NCBI GenBank assembly: GCA_907163345.1
Contig: CAJQUN010000524.1
Span: 248,001 to 312,000, forward strand
Reading direction: 5' to 3'
Length of the DNA stretch: 64,000 nt
From: Haberlea rhodopensis
Lineage: Eukaryota > Streptophyta > Magnoliopsida > Lamiales > Gesneriaceae
The position numbers and the translations under genes are program-made. The notes beneath the pieces were generated by a model. That model ran no database searches. It was not told where the DNA came from and was given only the letters and a program-made list of their open reading frames with translations. Of this stretch, positions 23,459 through 35,181 are shown piece by piece (position 1 is the stretch's first letter; each line of letters opens with the position of its first letter).

Positions 23459-25179
23459 TGTAAGGCCTCAACATCAAACCACTATTCTTATGCATATTAC
23501 TTATTTAACATAGAGTTCATGTCATTAGTTCTTCCAAAATGAATAAATTTGTTTCTTACACATTTACATTCATATACATATGAGTACAAAATAAAGATCT
23601 TCCAAAATAGAAAAAAAGTCTTCTATACTCCATAGGCACACTTGACTCTATTTCTGCATTTCTTTTCTAGAATTCTATTCTGGCCATACAGGAACAAACC
23701 TAACACAATGAGCATATTAACAAATATCATGGTTCGCTCTAATCAATGTAAAAGAAGTACATAATAAATGAATATAAAGTACTTCCTATAGTAAAAGCAT
23801 TTATATATGTTCCTTTGATTTTTCCTGTTGATATATAATCATAATAATCACAAAATCATATCATTAGAATAAAGCATAATTCTTCCAATACATGTCCATT
23901 TCCCGCTAGTTAAATCATTGCTCATTATCTATCATAATTATACATTCTCAGCGGTACTTTGATATCGCTTACTAAATATAATAGCGACACTTTGATCTCG
24001 CTTACTAAATATTATAGCGGCACCTTGACTCCGCTTACTAAATATTACAGCGGCACTTTGACCCCGCTTATTAAATATTATAGCGGCACTTTGACACCGC
24101 TTACTTAGATATTATCATTTCATAGCTCAAATATACTTATTCAATCCACCACATTAATATAATTGTTATTTATGCTCGTTCGTCACTACATACCTGATTG
24201 TCCAAAATAAAAATAGAGTTATCCTCCCCTTTGTCCTGATACTCGTGATGGCTCTAACAATTCAACAATTTAATGTCAGTGTCATATTATCATTAATACG
24301 CGATAAAGTCTTCCCCTTTTTAATATACATGCTCATGCTCAATTATGTGATCAAAATTCATCAAATGAACAACTAACCACCATACATTGTTCAATCAATT
24401 GAAGTAAAGATTTCCATCACTTTTAAGCTACCAATCCATTGCTATGAACCGCCGATGGATCGGTAAATCACAACATTTAACCATCAAGTTTCGTTTTTTA
24501 GCGATCGATCGGTATGTTCTACCGGTCAATCGCTAGGCGATATCGATCGATCGGTAGGATGTTCTGATCGATCGCTAGACGCCCAAAATTCTTATCCTCC
24601 CCTATGCACTTCTACCGATTGACCGGTTGCTGCTGTAACTCGAAAATTGCCATTTTCATCTCTTCAAACTCCCATTTTCACCAACAGCAACAATGCTACA
24701 TTCTCTCCGTACACACCATAACTTTTCACACCTACAAATCATACTCATTAATGTTCAAACAACACAAATATGTGACCCCAACCATCAACAAAACTCAAAG
24801 CAACCATAATCATCTTACAACTCAAAAAATCACTTCAATACTCAATAAGACTAACATCAAGGTATAAGTAACTTACCCCAAGTAAGAATCCCTAAGATTT
24901 TGAGCTCAAATGTAAGATATTCCTTGGATTTGGAAGAGAGAAAGTTGGAGAAAAGTGGGGTGAGAAAGTCGATTTTTAGTGTGTGTAATGTATGAAAAAG
25001 AAGATGAAGGTAGGATGATATAACTTTACATATTTACCATAAGGTCCATAGCTTTACTTTTCATTAAAATTTAGCCTCAAATCAGTAATCATTGTGCAAT
25101 TCCCACTAATCCCCTATTAATTCAAATTCATAAACACTTTAAATCAGTATATTCATGCAATTCATTATCAAGCATCACA
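23459..25179 (-). repeat. 3' LTR of a decayed Ty3/gypsy chromovirus (1721 bp)
   Basis: Begins tgtaaggcctcaacatc and ends agcatcaca on the plus strand. It is matched along most of its length by 28629-29862, which starts and ends with the same words. The purine-rich run GGGGAGTAT abuts it on the minus strand (25180-25188), a polypurine tract. It is about 490 bp longer than the other copy because it retains an internal block that includes five ~33-bp tandem repeats. Confidence 0.85.
23951..24115. repeat. Five tandem copies of a ~33-bp unit within the left LTR
   Basis: The unit is agcggcactttgaccccgct plus a ttactaaatatta spacer, at about 23950, 23983, 24016, 24050 and 24082. It is missing from the sister LTR at 28629-29862. 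Confidence 0.85.
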
Positions 25180-25430
25180 ATACTCCCCAACATTAAGAAA
25201 TTCCATCCCCGAAATTGAACATGCTACCAACAATGTAACAAGTCAATTGAACACACCGACAAATAACTCGGAATAATGTTGTAACCACGTTGCCTCCTCG
25301 ATACCCCGTATACTCCATTGAACCTTAACCATAGGGATTATCTACTACGAAGTTTACGGTCCGCTCAATCCAGAATTTTAACATGGACGTTCTACAATTG
25401 AATTTTCTCTTCGGCAATACCTTTGACCTT
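25180..25430 (-). pseudogene. Broken 3' end of pol of the left chromovirus
   Basis: This stretch aligns with the better preserved 29863-30115, with the same order of words such as ccgaaattgaacatgc and ccagaattttaaca. It encodes the pol C-terminus but has indels and stops. It joins almost directly to RNase H sequence at about 25440, so the integrase has been lost by deletion. Confidence 0.7.
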
Positions 25431-25790
25431 ATGACTTAAAGCATCCGCTGTCAAATTAGCCAGACCAGGGTGATATTCAATTTTACAATCATAGTCTTTC
25501 AATAGATCCATCCATCATCCTTGTCTCATATTTAACTCGGCTTGAGTAAATAGAAATTTCAAGCTCTTATGATTTGTATAAGTAGCAAATGACGTACCAA
25601 ACAAATAATGCCCCATATTTTCAAGGCGAAGACAATGGCAACTAATCCCAAGTCATGGACTGGATACCTCATCTCATGCGGTTTAAATTGTCTCGAAGTA
25701 TAAGCTATTACATGCTTATCCTGCATTAGTACACAACACAGTCCTTGCAAAGAGGCATCAGTGTACACAACAAATCTGTGATTCTCTGTA
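25431..25790 (-). pseudogene. RNase H domain remnant of Ty3/gypsy pol
   Basis: Minus-strand frame includes YTDASLQGLCCVLMQ and VIAYTSRQFKPHEMRYP, followed in broken frame by FLFTQAELNMRQ and DYDCKIEYHPGLAN. These are hallmark RNase H and connection motifs of chromovirus pol. Stops and frameshifts interrupt it. Confidence 0.85.
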
Positions 25791-26640
25791 GGAATAAGCA
25801 GTACCAGAGCGTCGTCAAACGATTTTTCAGTTCTTGAAAACTTTTCTCATGAGCTTTGGAGTTCGGACCAGTAATTTTAACTCATTTCTGTGTCAGCTGT
25901 GTTAATTGTTTGACGATCTTAGAAAACCCCCAATAAATCGCCGATAGTAACCAGCCAATCCCAGAAAACTTCGAATCTCCGGTACTGAGGTAGGCTCATA
26001 CCACTGCAATACTCCCTCTATCTTCTTCGGATCCACTGATGTTCCATCCCTTGAAATTACATGACCCGGGAATTCCACTCTATCCAACAAAAATTCAGGT
26101 TTGCTGACTTTAGCATACAACTGTTTGTCCCTCAAAATCTGCAAAATTGTACTCAAATGGAGCGCATGCTCGGTCTCGTCTTTTGAATATACCAAAATGT
26201 CGTCAATGAATACAATTACAAACTTATCAAGGTATTGTTGAAATACCCGATTCATCAAATCCATAAAGACATCATGTGCATTTGTTAATCCAAATGGCAT
26301 CATCAAAAACTCATAATGTACGTAACAAGAACCTTGTTCGGCAAGCAGTCTTCTGTATATCTTCCTCCCTTACTCGTATTTTATGATATCACAATCGTAA
26401 ATCAATCTTTGAATATACGGCAGTCCCTTTCAACTAATCAAACAAATCATCAATACGAGGGAAGATATGTTTATTTTTCACTGTTACCTTGTTGAGCTAT
26501 CTGTAATCAGTGCATAATCGCATAGAACCATCCTTATTTTTCACAAATAAGACCGGAGCTCCACAAGGTGACACTGGGGAGTATAATAGCCCTTGTCAAT
26601 TAACTCCTGCAATTGTGCTTTCAATTCCCTAAGTTCAGCT
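25791..26640 (-). pseudogene. Reverse transcriptase remnant of Ty3/gypsy pol
   Basis: The longest open part (25902-26306) holds MPFGLTNA, then the catalytic FIDDILVYSK, then FLGLAGYYRRFI. The order and spacing match the palm and thumb of Ty3/gypsy reverse transcriptase. The N-terminal part (26310-26640) is recognisable only in broken frames. It copies element RNA into DNA when intact; here it is not functional. Confidence 0.9.
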
Positions 26641-26960
26641 GGTGCCATTAGATAAGGTGCTCGAGAAATTGGAAATGCATCAGGCACGAGCTCTATCCCA
26701 AATTCCAATTCTCAGATTGGTGGAAAACCAGAAATCTCATCATGAAATACATCGACAAATTCAGCAGCTACTGGTATTTCATCTATTTTCACTTCATTTC
26801 TCTTTTCAGCTATGTCAACCCCGTAGATCAAATACCCAGTATGCCCATGTTCCAACAACCGTGACATTCTAATAGCAGACAATAGCGGAATTTTCGGACG
26901 AGAGCCTTGCCCATAAAATCTCCACTGCTCACCTTGATCAGGACAAAATCGAACTGTCCT

Positions 26961-27275
26961 CTAACAACAATCAACAATGGCTTGGTACCTATTCAGTACA
27001 TCAATACCTAGTATGTAATCAAAATTTTGTATATCCAATACAATTAACTCTGTCCACATATCTCTGTCATCTAATACAATGCAACAATCAATTACCATTC
27101 TGGTAGCAACCACATGATTTCCCATGGGTGTTGAGACGGAGATAGGCGTGGGAAGCAGAGACGAGCACATATGATACTTTTCAACTAAGGTAGTAGAAAC
27201 AAAAGAATGGGAGTCACCAGTGTCTATCAAAATAAAAGACGGGTAAGTACATAAATAATACTTACCCGCAATCAC
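26961..27275 (-). pseudogene. Aspartic protease region of the chromovirus
   Basis: Residues read FILIDTGDSHSFVSTT, the retroviral-type protease site with the expected alanine/serine after DTG replaced by Asp, then a typical LGIDVLNRY near the C-terminus. The frame is open for 104 codons, but upstream and downstream frames are broken. Confidence 0.85.
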
Positions 27276-27560
27276 CTCTCTGAAGCTGCCTCTGTTTGTT
27301 CCCTATTTAATGCATACACTTGGCCTTGGGGTGGTCCTGAAGTTTGTCCCCCCAACTTGTCCCATAAAGGATCGAGGCATAAATTGCGGTCTTTGTTGTA
27401 CTGTTCCTTCAGAAAATCGGCCCCCAGAGTATTCCTGAAATTTGGTTGTCCTCCACGCCTTGGACAATTCCGTGCAATGTGGCCCATTATGCCACATTCA
27501 TAATATGCTGGACAATCCCTGATTCGATGAGGTCCTCAGCATTTAAAACATCTATACTCC
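27276..27560 (-). pseudogene. Zinc-knuckle and linker of gag
   Basis: Minus strand reads CPAYYECGIMGHIARNCP, which resembles the gag zinc knuckle CX2CX4HX4C with the first Cys changed to Tyr. A Gln/Gly/Pro-rich linker to the protease follows. Confidence 0.75.
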
Positions 27561-28409
27561 CCGGTCCCACTTGATTGAGATGCCCCCGGTTTGATTGCAC
27601 AACACTCATGCGGTCTCCCAAACGACGAAAATCAGCATGTCTACCGCTGAAGCTAGATAGAGATGAAGTGCCTTGAGGTTTAAAACTTGCTCCTCGGGGT
27701 TTCAGATTATCAGGGACTGATTTCTGGAGTTGTACTGGATCTTTATGCACGCTGGCTCCTATCTCTGCCATTTCATCTCTAGTTAAGGCATCATCAAATG
27801 AAGTAGGATTATTGGAAATAACCAGATCGAATAATTCTGGCCTCAACCCTTTGATAAAATGTCTCATCTTTGCTTGAGCATTTGTGGCAATGTGCAGTAC
27901 ATATCTTAGCAGTGATGAATATTGAAGGGCATAGTCAAATACAGACATATCTCATTGCTTCAAGATAGCGAACTCATCATCCTTCATCTGTCTTGATGCA
28001 GCTGAAAAGAATATGTTCAAGAATTGTGTCTTGACGAAACTCCAAACAATTACATGTCATTGAGCCCTTGCTTCCATAACCTGTGGCCTTCCACCACATA
28101 GATCCTTTCTTGGCTAATTGAAATTATGTTAGCCTAAACCATGCAGATATGGCACAAGTGCTGATACAAGATTTGTTCAATCCGCTCCAGTCATTCCTCA
28201 ACTTGCTCACCAGATTCAGTCCCCTCGAATCGTGGTGGATGAAATCCTAAAAATTGAGTTAAATTATATTCTCCTATAAGTAATAGTTGTTCAATAGGTT
28301 CTGGGCCCACGACCAGTTGTGGGCGAGAGTGTGCTTGTCCGATGCTGGCATTGATACTTACAGCATCACCCACATATTCCGGTTGATTCACAGATTCTCG
28401 TGGTGCCAT
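27487..28409 (-). pseudogene. gag remnant of the chromovirus
   Basis: Two open parts (27487-27948 and 28191-28409) cover gag. The C-terminal part has MSVFDYALQYSSLLRY, KMRHFIKGLRPELF and a Ser-rich linker; the N-terminal part ends with FLGFHPPRFEGTES, the usual gag entry motif. The middle (27949-28190) is shifted and interrupted. Confidence 0.85.
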
Positions 28410-28612
28410 GCTGAAATACAGTGGTTAACTATAATATACAATAATTCATATCACAAAAGGCGAGAAATTATGTCCAACATAAGCATTTCAATTCAAATAT
28501 GATAGCAATTTACCAACAATACTCCATAATGCATAAATCTATGCCTACATAAGTACTTATTCCTCGCCATTACCCATACTAATCATTTGCCTAACTCAGA
28601 CATCTAACCATT

Positions 28613-28624
28613 GCTCTTATATCA
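28613..28624 (-). other. Degenerate primer-binding site
   Basis: Minus strand reads TGATATAAGAGC, 10 of 12 identical to the initiator tRNA-Met complement, 4 nt inside the LTR edge at 28629. This fixes 28629-29862 as the 5' LTR of the left element. Confidence 0.75.
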
Positions 28625-28628
28625 CTAA

Positions 28629-29862
28629 TGTAAGGCCTCAACATCTAACCATTATTCTCATGCATATTTTAAGATGGAGATTTACTTACTTAACATAGAG
28701 TTCATGCCTTTAGTTCTTCTGAATAAATTCGTTTCGTACACATTCATTCATATACATATGAATACAAAATGAAGATCTTCCAAAATAGAACAAGTCTTCT
28801 ATATTCCTTAGGCACGCTGGTTCTATATCTGCATTTCTCATTCCAAAAGTCTACTATCATCATAGCTCAAATATATTTATTTAATCCACCACTTTAATGT
28901 AATTGATATTTATGCTCGTAAGTCACTACGTACCTGATTGTCCAAAATCAAAATAGAGATATCCTTCCCATTGTCCTGATGCTCGTGACTGCTCGAACAA
29001 TTCAACAATTTCATGACAGTATCATATTATCATTTATACGCGATAAAGTCTTCCCCTCTTAATATACATGCTCATGCTCAATTATGTGATCAAAATTCAT
29101 CAAATTAACAACTGACCACCAATACATTGTCCAAACAATTGAAGTAAATATTTCCATCATTTTTAAGCTACCGATCGATCGCTAGGAAGCGTTGATCGAT
29201 CGGTAAATCACATCATTTTAACCATCAAGTTTTGTATTTTAGCGATCGATCAGTATGTTCTACCGATCAATCACTCATACCGATCAATTGCTAAGCGATA
29301 TCGATCGATTTATAGGATGTTCCGATCGACTGCTAGGCCCCCAAAATTCTTATCCTCCCATACACACTTTCATCGATCGATCGGTCGCTGCTGTAACACC
29401 AACAATACTACATTCTCTCTATACACACCATAACTTTCCACACATACAAATCATACTCATTAATGTTCAACAACACAAATATGTGACCCCAACCATCAAC
29501 AAAACTCAAAGCAACCATAATCATTTTACAACTCTAAAAATCACTTCAATACTCAATATACTAACATCAAGGTATAAGTGACTTACCCCAAGTAAGAATC
29601 CCTAAGATTTTGAGCTCAAATGTAAGATATTTCCTTGGATTTGAAAGAGATGAAGTTGGAGAAAAGGGTGAGAAGTCGACTTTTAGTGTGCGTGATGTGT
29701 GAAAAAGAAGATGAAGCTATGATGATATAACTTTACATACTTGTCATAAGGTCCCTAGCTTTACTTTTCATTAAAATTTAGCCTCAAATCAATAATCATT
29801 GTGCAATTCCCATAATCCCCTATTAATATGAATTCATAAACAATTCATTTCCGAGTATCACA
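28629..29862 (-). repeat. Shared middle LTR of the chromovirus array (1234 bp)
   Basis: Starts tgtaaggcctc and ends gagtatcaca, matching 23459-25179 except for a ~490-bp deletion. A primer site abuts its left edge, while a polypurine run and pol C-terminus abut its right edge. It therefore serves as 5' LTR of the left copy and 3' LTR of a truncated right copy. Confidence 0.87.
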
Positions 29863-30300
29863 ATACTCCCCAAAATAAGAAATTTCACCCCCGAAATTGA
29901 ACATGCTTACCAACAATGTAATAAATCAATTGAACATATCGACAAATAATTTGTGATAATGTTGTATCATATATTGTTCTGTCTTCCACGTTGCCTCATC
30001 GACACCCCATCTACTCCACTGAACCTGAACCATAGGGATTATCTTACTATGAGGTTTATGGTCCGCTCGATCCAGAATTTTAACAGGACATTCTACATAA
30101 GACACATCCGGATCTAATTGCACTTCTGAAGACTGTAAAATATGTGACGGGTCTGGTTCATATTTCCTCAATATCGATACATAAAACACATCATGAATGC
30201 CCGATACAAATGGTGGCAAGGCTAAACGATAAGCCAAAGAGCCTATGTGCTGCAAAATTTCATAAGAACACATGATCTTTCTTAAAAGCTATTTTTGCAA
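29863..30300 (-). pseudogene. pol C-terminus (chromodomain end) of a second, truncated chromovirus
   Basis: An open frame at 29926-30273 reads IGSLAYRLALPP, ILRKYEPDPSHIL, YVECPVKILDRA and VQVQWSRWGVDEATWKTE, the typical end of Tekay/Del-type polyproteins with a chromodomain-like tail. It is cut off near 30290 with no integrase upstream. The reading direction agrees with the left copy. Confidence 0.87.
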
Positions 30301-30848
30301 AACGACAAAGGCACAACAGAAAAAAAAACAAATACTAAGCAAGTTAAAAAATTGAAAACATTATATTTCAAATTTTGGTCAAATAAATGTCATTTTGTAA
30401 AATAATCCGATTTTATTCTGGATGTAATTTTGATTAATGAAATCGATCGGCTTCTTAATATATGTATTTAAAAAAAAAATTAGGTTTGATGTTTTCGAAA
30501 CATATTTCATATTCTCAAAATAATGTTAACAACATAATTCCTGTTCGGGGCATGACAATATGCAGCTCCATTGACTCGTAAAATATCAACTTCTCCGTGT
30601 ATATTAATTTGACTGAGTCCATTTTTTATATGTTTGGTGTAACCTTGACTTTTCAAAATATTATATCGAATATTACCATTCCAATACTATTGGAGTGTAT
30701 AATGTATATTCGTTAGTTGGAATGCGCCCAATTTCTCAATAAATTTATAAAATATCATTCCCCGATAAATTGGAATGAAGCTTTATAATATATTATATCA
30801 TAACATCTGTAAAAACTTCTTTTAAAAGTGTTTGGAGAAGATTGATCA
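30301..30848. other. AT-rich spacer, no gene seen
   Basis: No open frame with coding character; AT-rich filler between two retroelement fragments. Confidence 0.5.
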
Positions 30849-31486
30849 TGTGATTCGAGATTTTTGTTATAAGGTAAAATAACGTGGTAATGCAAAATAA
30901 CGATAAACACACCAAGATTTTTTACGTGTAAAACCCTCAAATTGAGAGAAAAATCACGGGACCTAGTCCAGTATAAAACTTCACTATAAATATTGATGAT
31001 TTACAAGATTTCCTAGACTCACAAAATAATCGCTCAATGATTTACACAAATATTTTTGAGGAACAACAAAAAGGACCGAACAGATATGAGTTTGCTCTCT
31101 TCGGAGTCTTTTTGCCTAAAGAAAATCCAACCCCTTTTTTGAGGTTATCTAAGGGTATTTATAGGACTGCCATCAGTAACTAACCCGCGGAAAACCAGCG
31201 ACATGATGTCCTTTGATCGTGGCTTGATGGAAGCCAAGCGTGTCCGAGAAATCCGCCACATTTATGCACGTTCAATCCCCGCCGGTTAATTAGTTTAATT
31301 ATGACCGAGTCTTCCGCTATGCTTTGACCAAAATCCCGAAGAGGGTAAAGGATGCTCGATAATATGCTGGTCAGTATCCTGTGTTCGGTAAACCTCTCTT
31401 CGGTCTAACTTCTGCTCGGCGCTTTTAGGGTTCGTATCTTCATAAATGGATTTTACCCGAGGAAATCAATATGTCATATGACATCA
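30849..31486 (-). repeat. 3' LTR of a Tat-like Ty3/gypsy element
   Basis: The inner edge is firm: on the minus strand the LTR begins TGATGTCATATGAC right after a polypurine tract. A TATA box TATAAATACCC lies at 31153-31163 on the minus strand. The last 260 bp (31227-31486) recur almost identically at 35798-36058. The outer (left) border near 30849 is an estimate. Confidence 0.75.
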
Positions 31487-31498
31487 CCTCACCCCCCC
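31487..31498 (-). other. Polypurine tract of the Tat-like element
   Basis: Minus strand GGGGGGGTGAGG directly precedes the LTR start TGATGTC, the standard plus-strand priming site for reverse transcription. Confidence 0.85.
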
Positions 31499-31823
31499 AA
31501 AGTAGAGCAAGATGAGAGTAGCGAAATCTTGGTTTATTGTCTTCGGGTGAAATCCTGACATGCTCGGGGTATTTTAACCGCCTAATTTTCCCGCCTAAAC
31601 ATTTCAAAACTCTGGCGACGTTTCGTTTCCCGAGGTACATCTATAACCGTTCATGGGATTTATTTTGAACGGTGTCGATTTAACGACTGTTCAAGTGGCC
31701 CCCCACTATAAATACTCACTCATTTCGTTGATTTAACTTACTTTTCTGCAATTCACTTCCGAGCTAGCATTAGACGTCCGACCAACTTTTCCTTCCTACT
31801 TATTTCCTTTCCATTCATCAATT

Positions 31824-33931
31824 ATGTCTTCTTCTGACGATTATTCGAAAACTATAGATATGTTCGAGGAGGAGGGTATCCTAAGTCCCTCTCCTCGTCA
31901 TTCTTCTTCATCTGATAGTGAAGAAACTTCCAGCTCGTCGTCAGCCCCTGATGCTCGCAGAGAAGAGCTTCAGGCTGCGACAAAACAGGATCTGATAAAG
32001 GCCCGTGTTCCCTGGTTTGAGATATTTGAATCCGGGATTAAATCACAACGGCACCTATCCAGTATCCAAACTAAATGGGGGATTTCTGAGGGGACATCTA
32101 TTATAGTTCCCCCTCCCGGATCTCGTCCCCACCGCCTCCCGAGGGTTACTTTCCCTTCTACATAGACCAACTCCGAGGGGGACTTCGCTTTCCTATCCCT
32201 CCTTTTTTTGTAGATGTTGCTTCCTATTTTGCCATCTCTCTAAGTCAGTTATTCCCCAACAATTATCGATTGCTGGCGGGGTTTTACATAGTCTTATCCT
32301 TTTTTGGCTTTTCTCCTACTCCCGAACTCTTCCACTGTTTCTTTCAATTAAATCGAAAGGAGATCGGGCTTTTTTACTTTTATTCTCGAACAGGGATGGG
32401 TTTTCTGAAAAATTACCCATCCTCCATAAAAAATTGGAAAAGATTTTTCTTCTTTGCTCGCCCAATCCAACCCTGGGATTGTCCCATGGAGTGGAAAGAA
32501 AACTTACCGAAGGGCAAGTCAATCAAGGGGCTACTTGAGGGAGAAACATATCTGTCAGTTCGTCGTAAGCTTGGCGATCAGTGTTTTAACCTTGGGGAGC
32601 TGATTGACGACGGACTGCTGTACTTGTTCCAGCTTAGTCCTAAGGGTGTTTCCCTAAAAATGCCCATGCCCCTCGGTGAGTATTTACCGAGCATCTTGCT
32701 TTGTTTGCTTATTTTGTGTTAACATGCTTGAATAATTGCTATGATGTTTCCTTCTTGCAGAAAACAAAATGTTGAAGGCCAAGATTGCTGCCAGCCTGAA
32801 GAAAATTGCCGCACCAGAGAAGGCTACCAAACCGACCACTGGGACAAATCCTCCCCCATCTGTTACACATGCTCCCCCCGAAGAGGTGATTGAAGTACCG
32901 GAGACGGAAGCCTTAATTCCTCGATCACTGAAGAGGGCGGCCCCCGAGGGCCAAGGATCTTCCTCTAGACTTCCTCCTGCCAAGAAAACTCATTCTCCTC
33001 GAATCTCCCTTACCCATCGAGCTAGTCCACCTCTTCAAACTCGAGCTGTTTCTCAACCTGCTCCTGGTGGTTCTAGCTCTTCTCGGCCAACCTCCCGATA
33101 TCATATACCCGATTGGGTTTATCCCCCCAACGTTCCCATTCTGAGAAAACCGGACCCCAAAATTTCTCACTCCATTATTTGCAATTGGGCCAATTCTCCC
33201 GACCGCAAATACCTCGGAGGATTGGCCTTCAGCAATTTGATAAATGATTTCTCCACTTCCCTCACTCAGGTAACTTATATTCATTTCTATCCGATGAACT
33301 TTTTGCCTTCGGTAAATTGACTTCATGTATTTTCTTGCAGACCAATCTAATGGCCGGCGAGATTATGACTCGCTTCCAATCTATGAGGTCCTCAGATGGG
33401 GAGAATCAGAAACATCTCAAGCAGCTAGAAGGTATCGGCGAAGAGATGAAGAAATCCATAAGGCTACTGGAGGAACAATACTCTGCTGCCGTTGCTGCTC
33501 GGGATAAGACAGTGGCAGCTCTCGAGGAAGCGCACAAGAAATTAGCCGACTTTGAGGAGGCTAACACCACTTTATCCGGGCAGTTCAGGTCCGTGACTGA
33601 AGAGAATAAATCCCTCTCAGAGCAACTTTCACAAGAGAAATCATTGCGAGCTGAAGAGGGCAAAGCCCTTTCTGAACAGCTTGACCAGGAGAAACTATCT
33701 CGGGCTGCTCAGATCGAAGAATCCTGGCTCATCAAGAAAGAAGAATTTATGGAGTCTGAAGAGTATGGTGATATTCTTGGCGAACGCGCTGCCAAGTTTC
33801 TTAACTATGGCTTTGAAGCGTCTGTTCGTCAATTTAAAGCCGCTGGCTATCCTCCTGAAGGAGCTTCAACGGACTTTATAAATGTTGATGAGGCCCTGAA
33901 TACCGTTCCCGATGAATTTCTCCAGCTGTAG
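31824..33931 (+). pseudogene. Spliced extra ORF of a Tat-like retroelement (antisense to pol), one frameshift
   Basis: Three exons, 31824-32675, 32761-33269 and 33341-33931, with GT-AG introns of 85 and 71 nt. Exon 1 starts MSSSDDYSKTIDMFEEEG, is Ser-rich, then carries a gypsy-type transposon domain (family Transposase_28) recognisable from GLRFPIPPFFVDVASYF and FFGFSPTPELFHCFFQL. Exon 2 is Pro/Ser-rich with a C-terminal ICNWANSPDRKYLGGL stretch. Exon 3 is a coiled coil (about EEMKKSIRLLEEQYSAAVAA onward) and ends in a stop at 33929. The exon 1 frame is broken once near 32130, where one base is missing, so the copy is a pseudogene. It runs opposite to the integrase at 35182-35800. Extra antisense ORFs between integrase and 3' LTR are known in Tat-lineage elements; their role is unknown. 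Confidence 0.82.
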
Positions 33932-34109
33932 ATTTAAGGCTATACCCCTTTTGTTTTAATTTGTAATCTTTTGACGATGATATTATGACTTTCCTTGTCT
34001 TCTTACACTCTTGTGCAAACTAGTCTCTCCACCAAGCAAAATTTTAAGCAAATAAAGCTTGATTAGAAAATATCCCGAAGTAACAGAGCTCGGGGAAAAG
34101 ACATCCCAA

Positions 34110-35115
34110 GTAGATAAATATGGTCGGGCTTTAGAGAGAACATCCTCAGCATAATAACATGATACAACTTAAGTTTAAACATTGACCAAACATCCCAATC
34201 CAATGAGTAAACCGAACAGTGCTCGCTACCCCAAGCACAATAACTTAGTCCCATTTTAGGTTCAAATACAGACCAAACTTCCCGATCCTGTATTTAACCC
34301 GCCAACAATGGACTATAATAACATAGGCTCGCTACCCCGAGCACAATAACTTAGTATTTTTAAGTTTAAACGTTGACCAAACATCCCGATCCAACGAGTA
34401 AACCGAACATTGCTCGCTACCCCGAGCGCAATAACTTAGTCCCATTTTAGGTTCAAATACAGACCAAACTTCCCGATCCTGTATTTAACCCGCCAACAAT
34501 GGACTATAATAACATAGGCTCGCTACCCCGAGCACAATATCATGGTATTTTTAAGTTTAAACGTTGACCAAACATCCCGATCCAACGAGTAAACGATGGT
34601 GTTATTAAGTTTAAACGTTGACCAAACATCCCGATCCAACGAGTTAACGATGGTATTTTCAAGTTTAAACGTTGACCAAACATCCCGATCCAACGAGTAA
34701 ACCGAACATTGCTCGCTACCCCGAGCACAATAACTTAGTCCCATTTTAGGTTCAAATACAGACCAAACTTCCCGATCCTGTATTTAACCCGCCAACAATG
34801 GACTATAATAACATAGGCTCGCTACCCCGAGCACAATAACTTAGTCCCATTTTAGGTTCAAATACAGACCAAACTTCCCGATCCTGTATTTAACCCGCCA
34901 ACAATGGACTATAATAACATAGGCTCGCTACCCCGAGCACAATATCATGGTATTTTTAAGTTTAAACGTTGACCAAACATCCCGATCCAACGAGTAAACG
35001 ATGGTGTTATTAAGTTTAAACGTTGACCAAACATCCCGATCCAACGAGTAAACGATGGTGTTATTAAGTTTAAACGTTGACCAAATATCCCGATCCAACG
35101 AGTAAACCGAACATT
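34110..35115. repeat. Satellite-like tandem block of the Tat-like element
   Basis: Two interleaved units: a ~55-bp unit around aagtttaaacgttgaccaaa with catcccgatccaacgagtaa (eight copies), and a ~103-bp unit around ttaggttcaaatacagacca with cgctaccccgagcacaataa (four copies). Copies are nearly identical, which indicates recent amplification. The block lies between integrase and the extra ORF, where variable tandem repeats are known in this lineage. Confidence 0.92.
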
Positions 35116-35181
35116 GCTCAGTAAAAGGGAATTTATTTAATGAAAAAAATACATACGGAAACAGCAGTGATAACTGAAAGA

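Noticed and set aside
34523..34744. ORF with repeated SLDRDVWSTFKL peptides
   Set aside because: It is the translation of the 55-bp tandem repeat unit of the Tat-like element.
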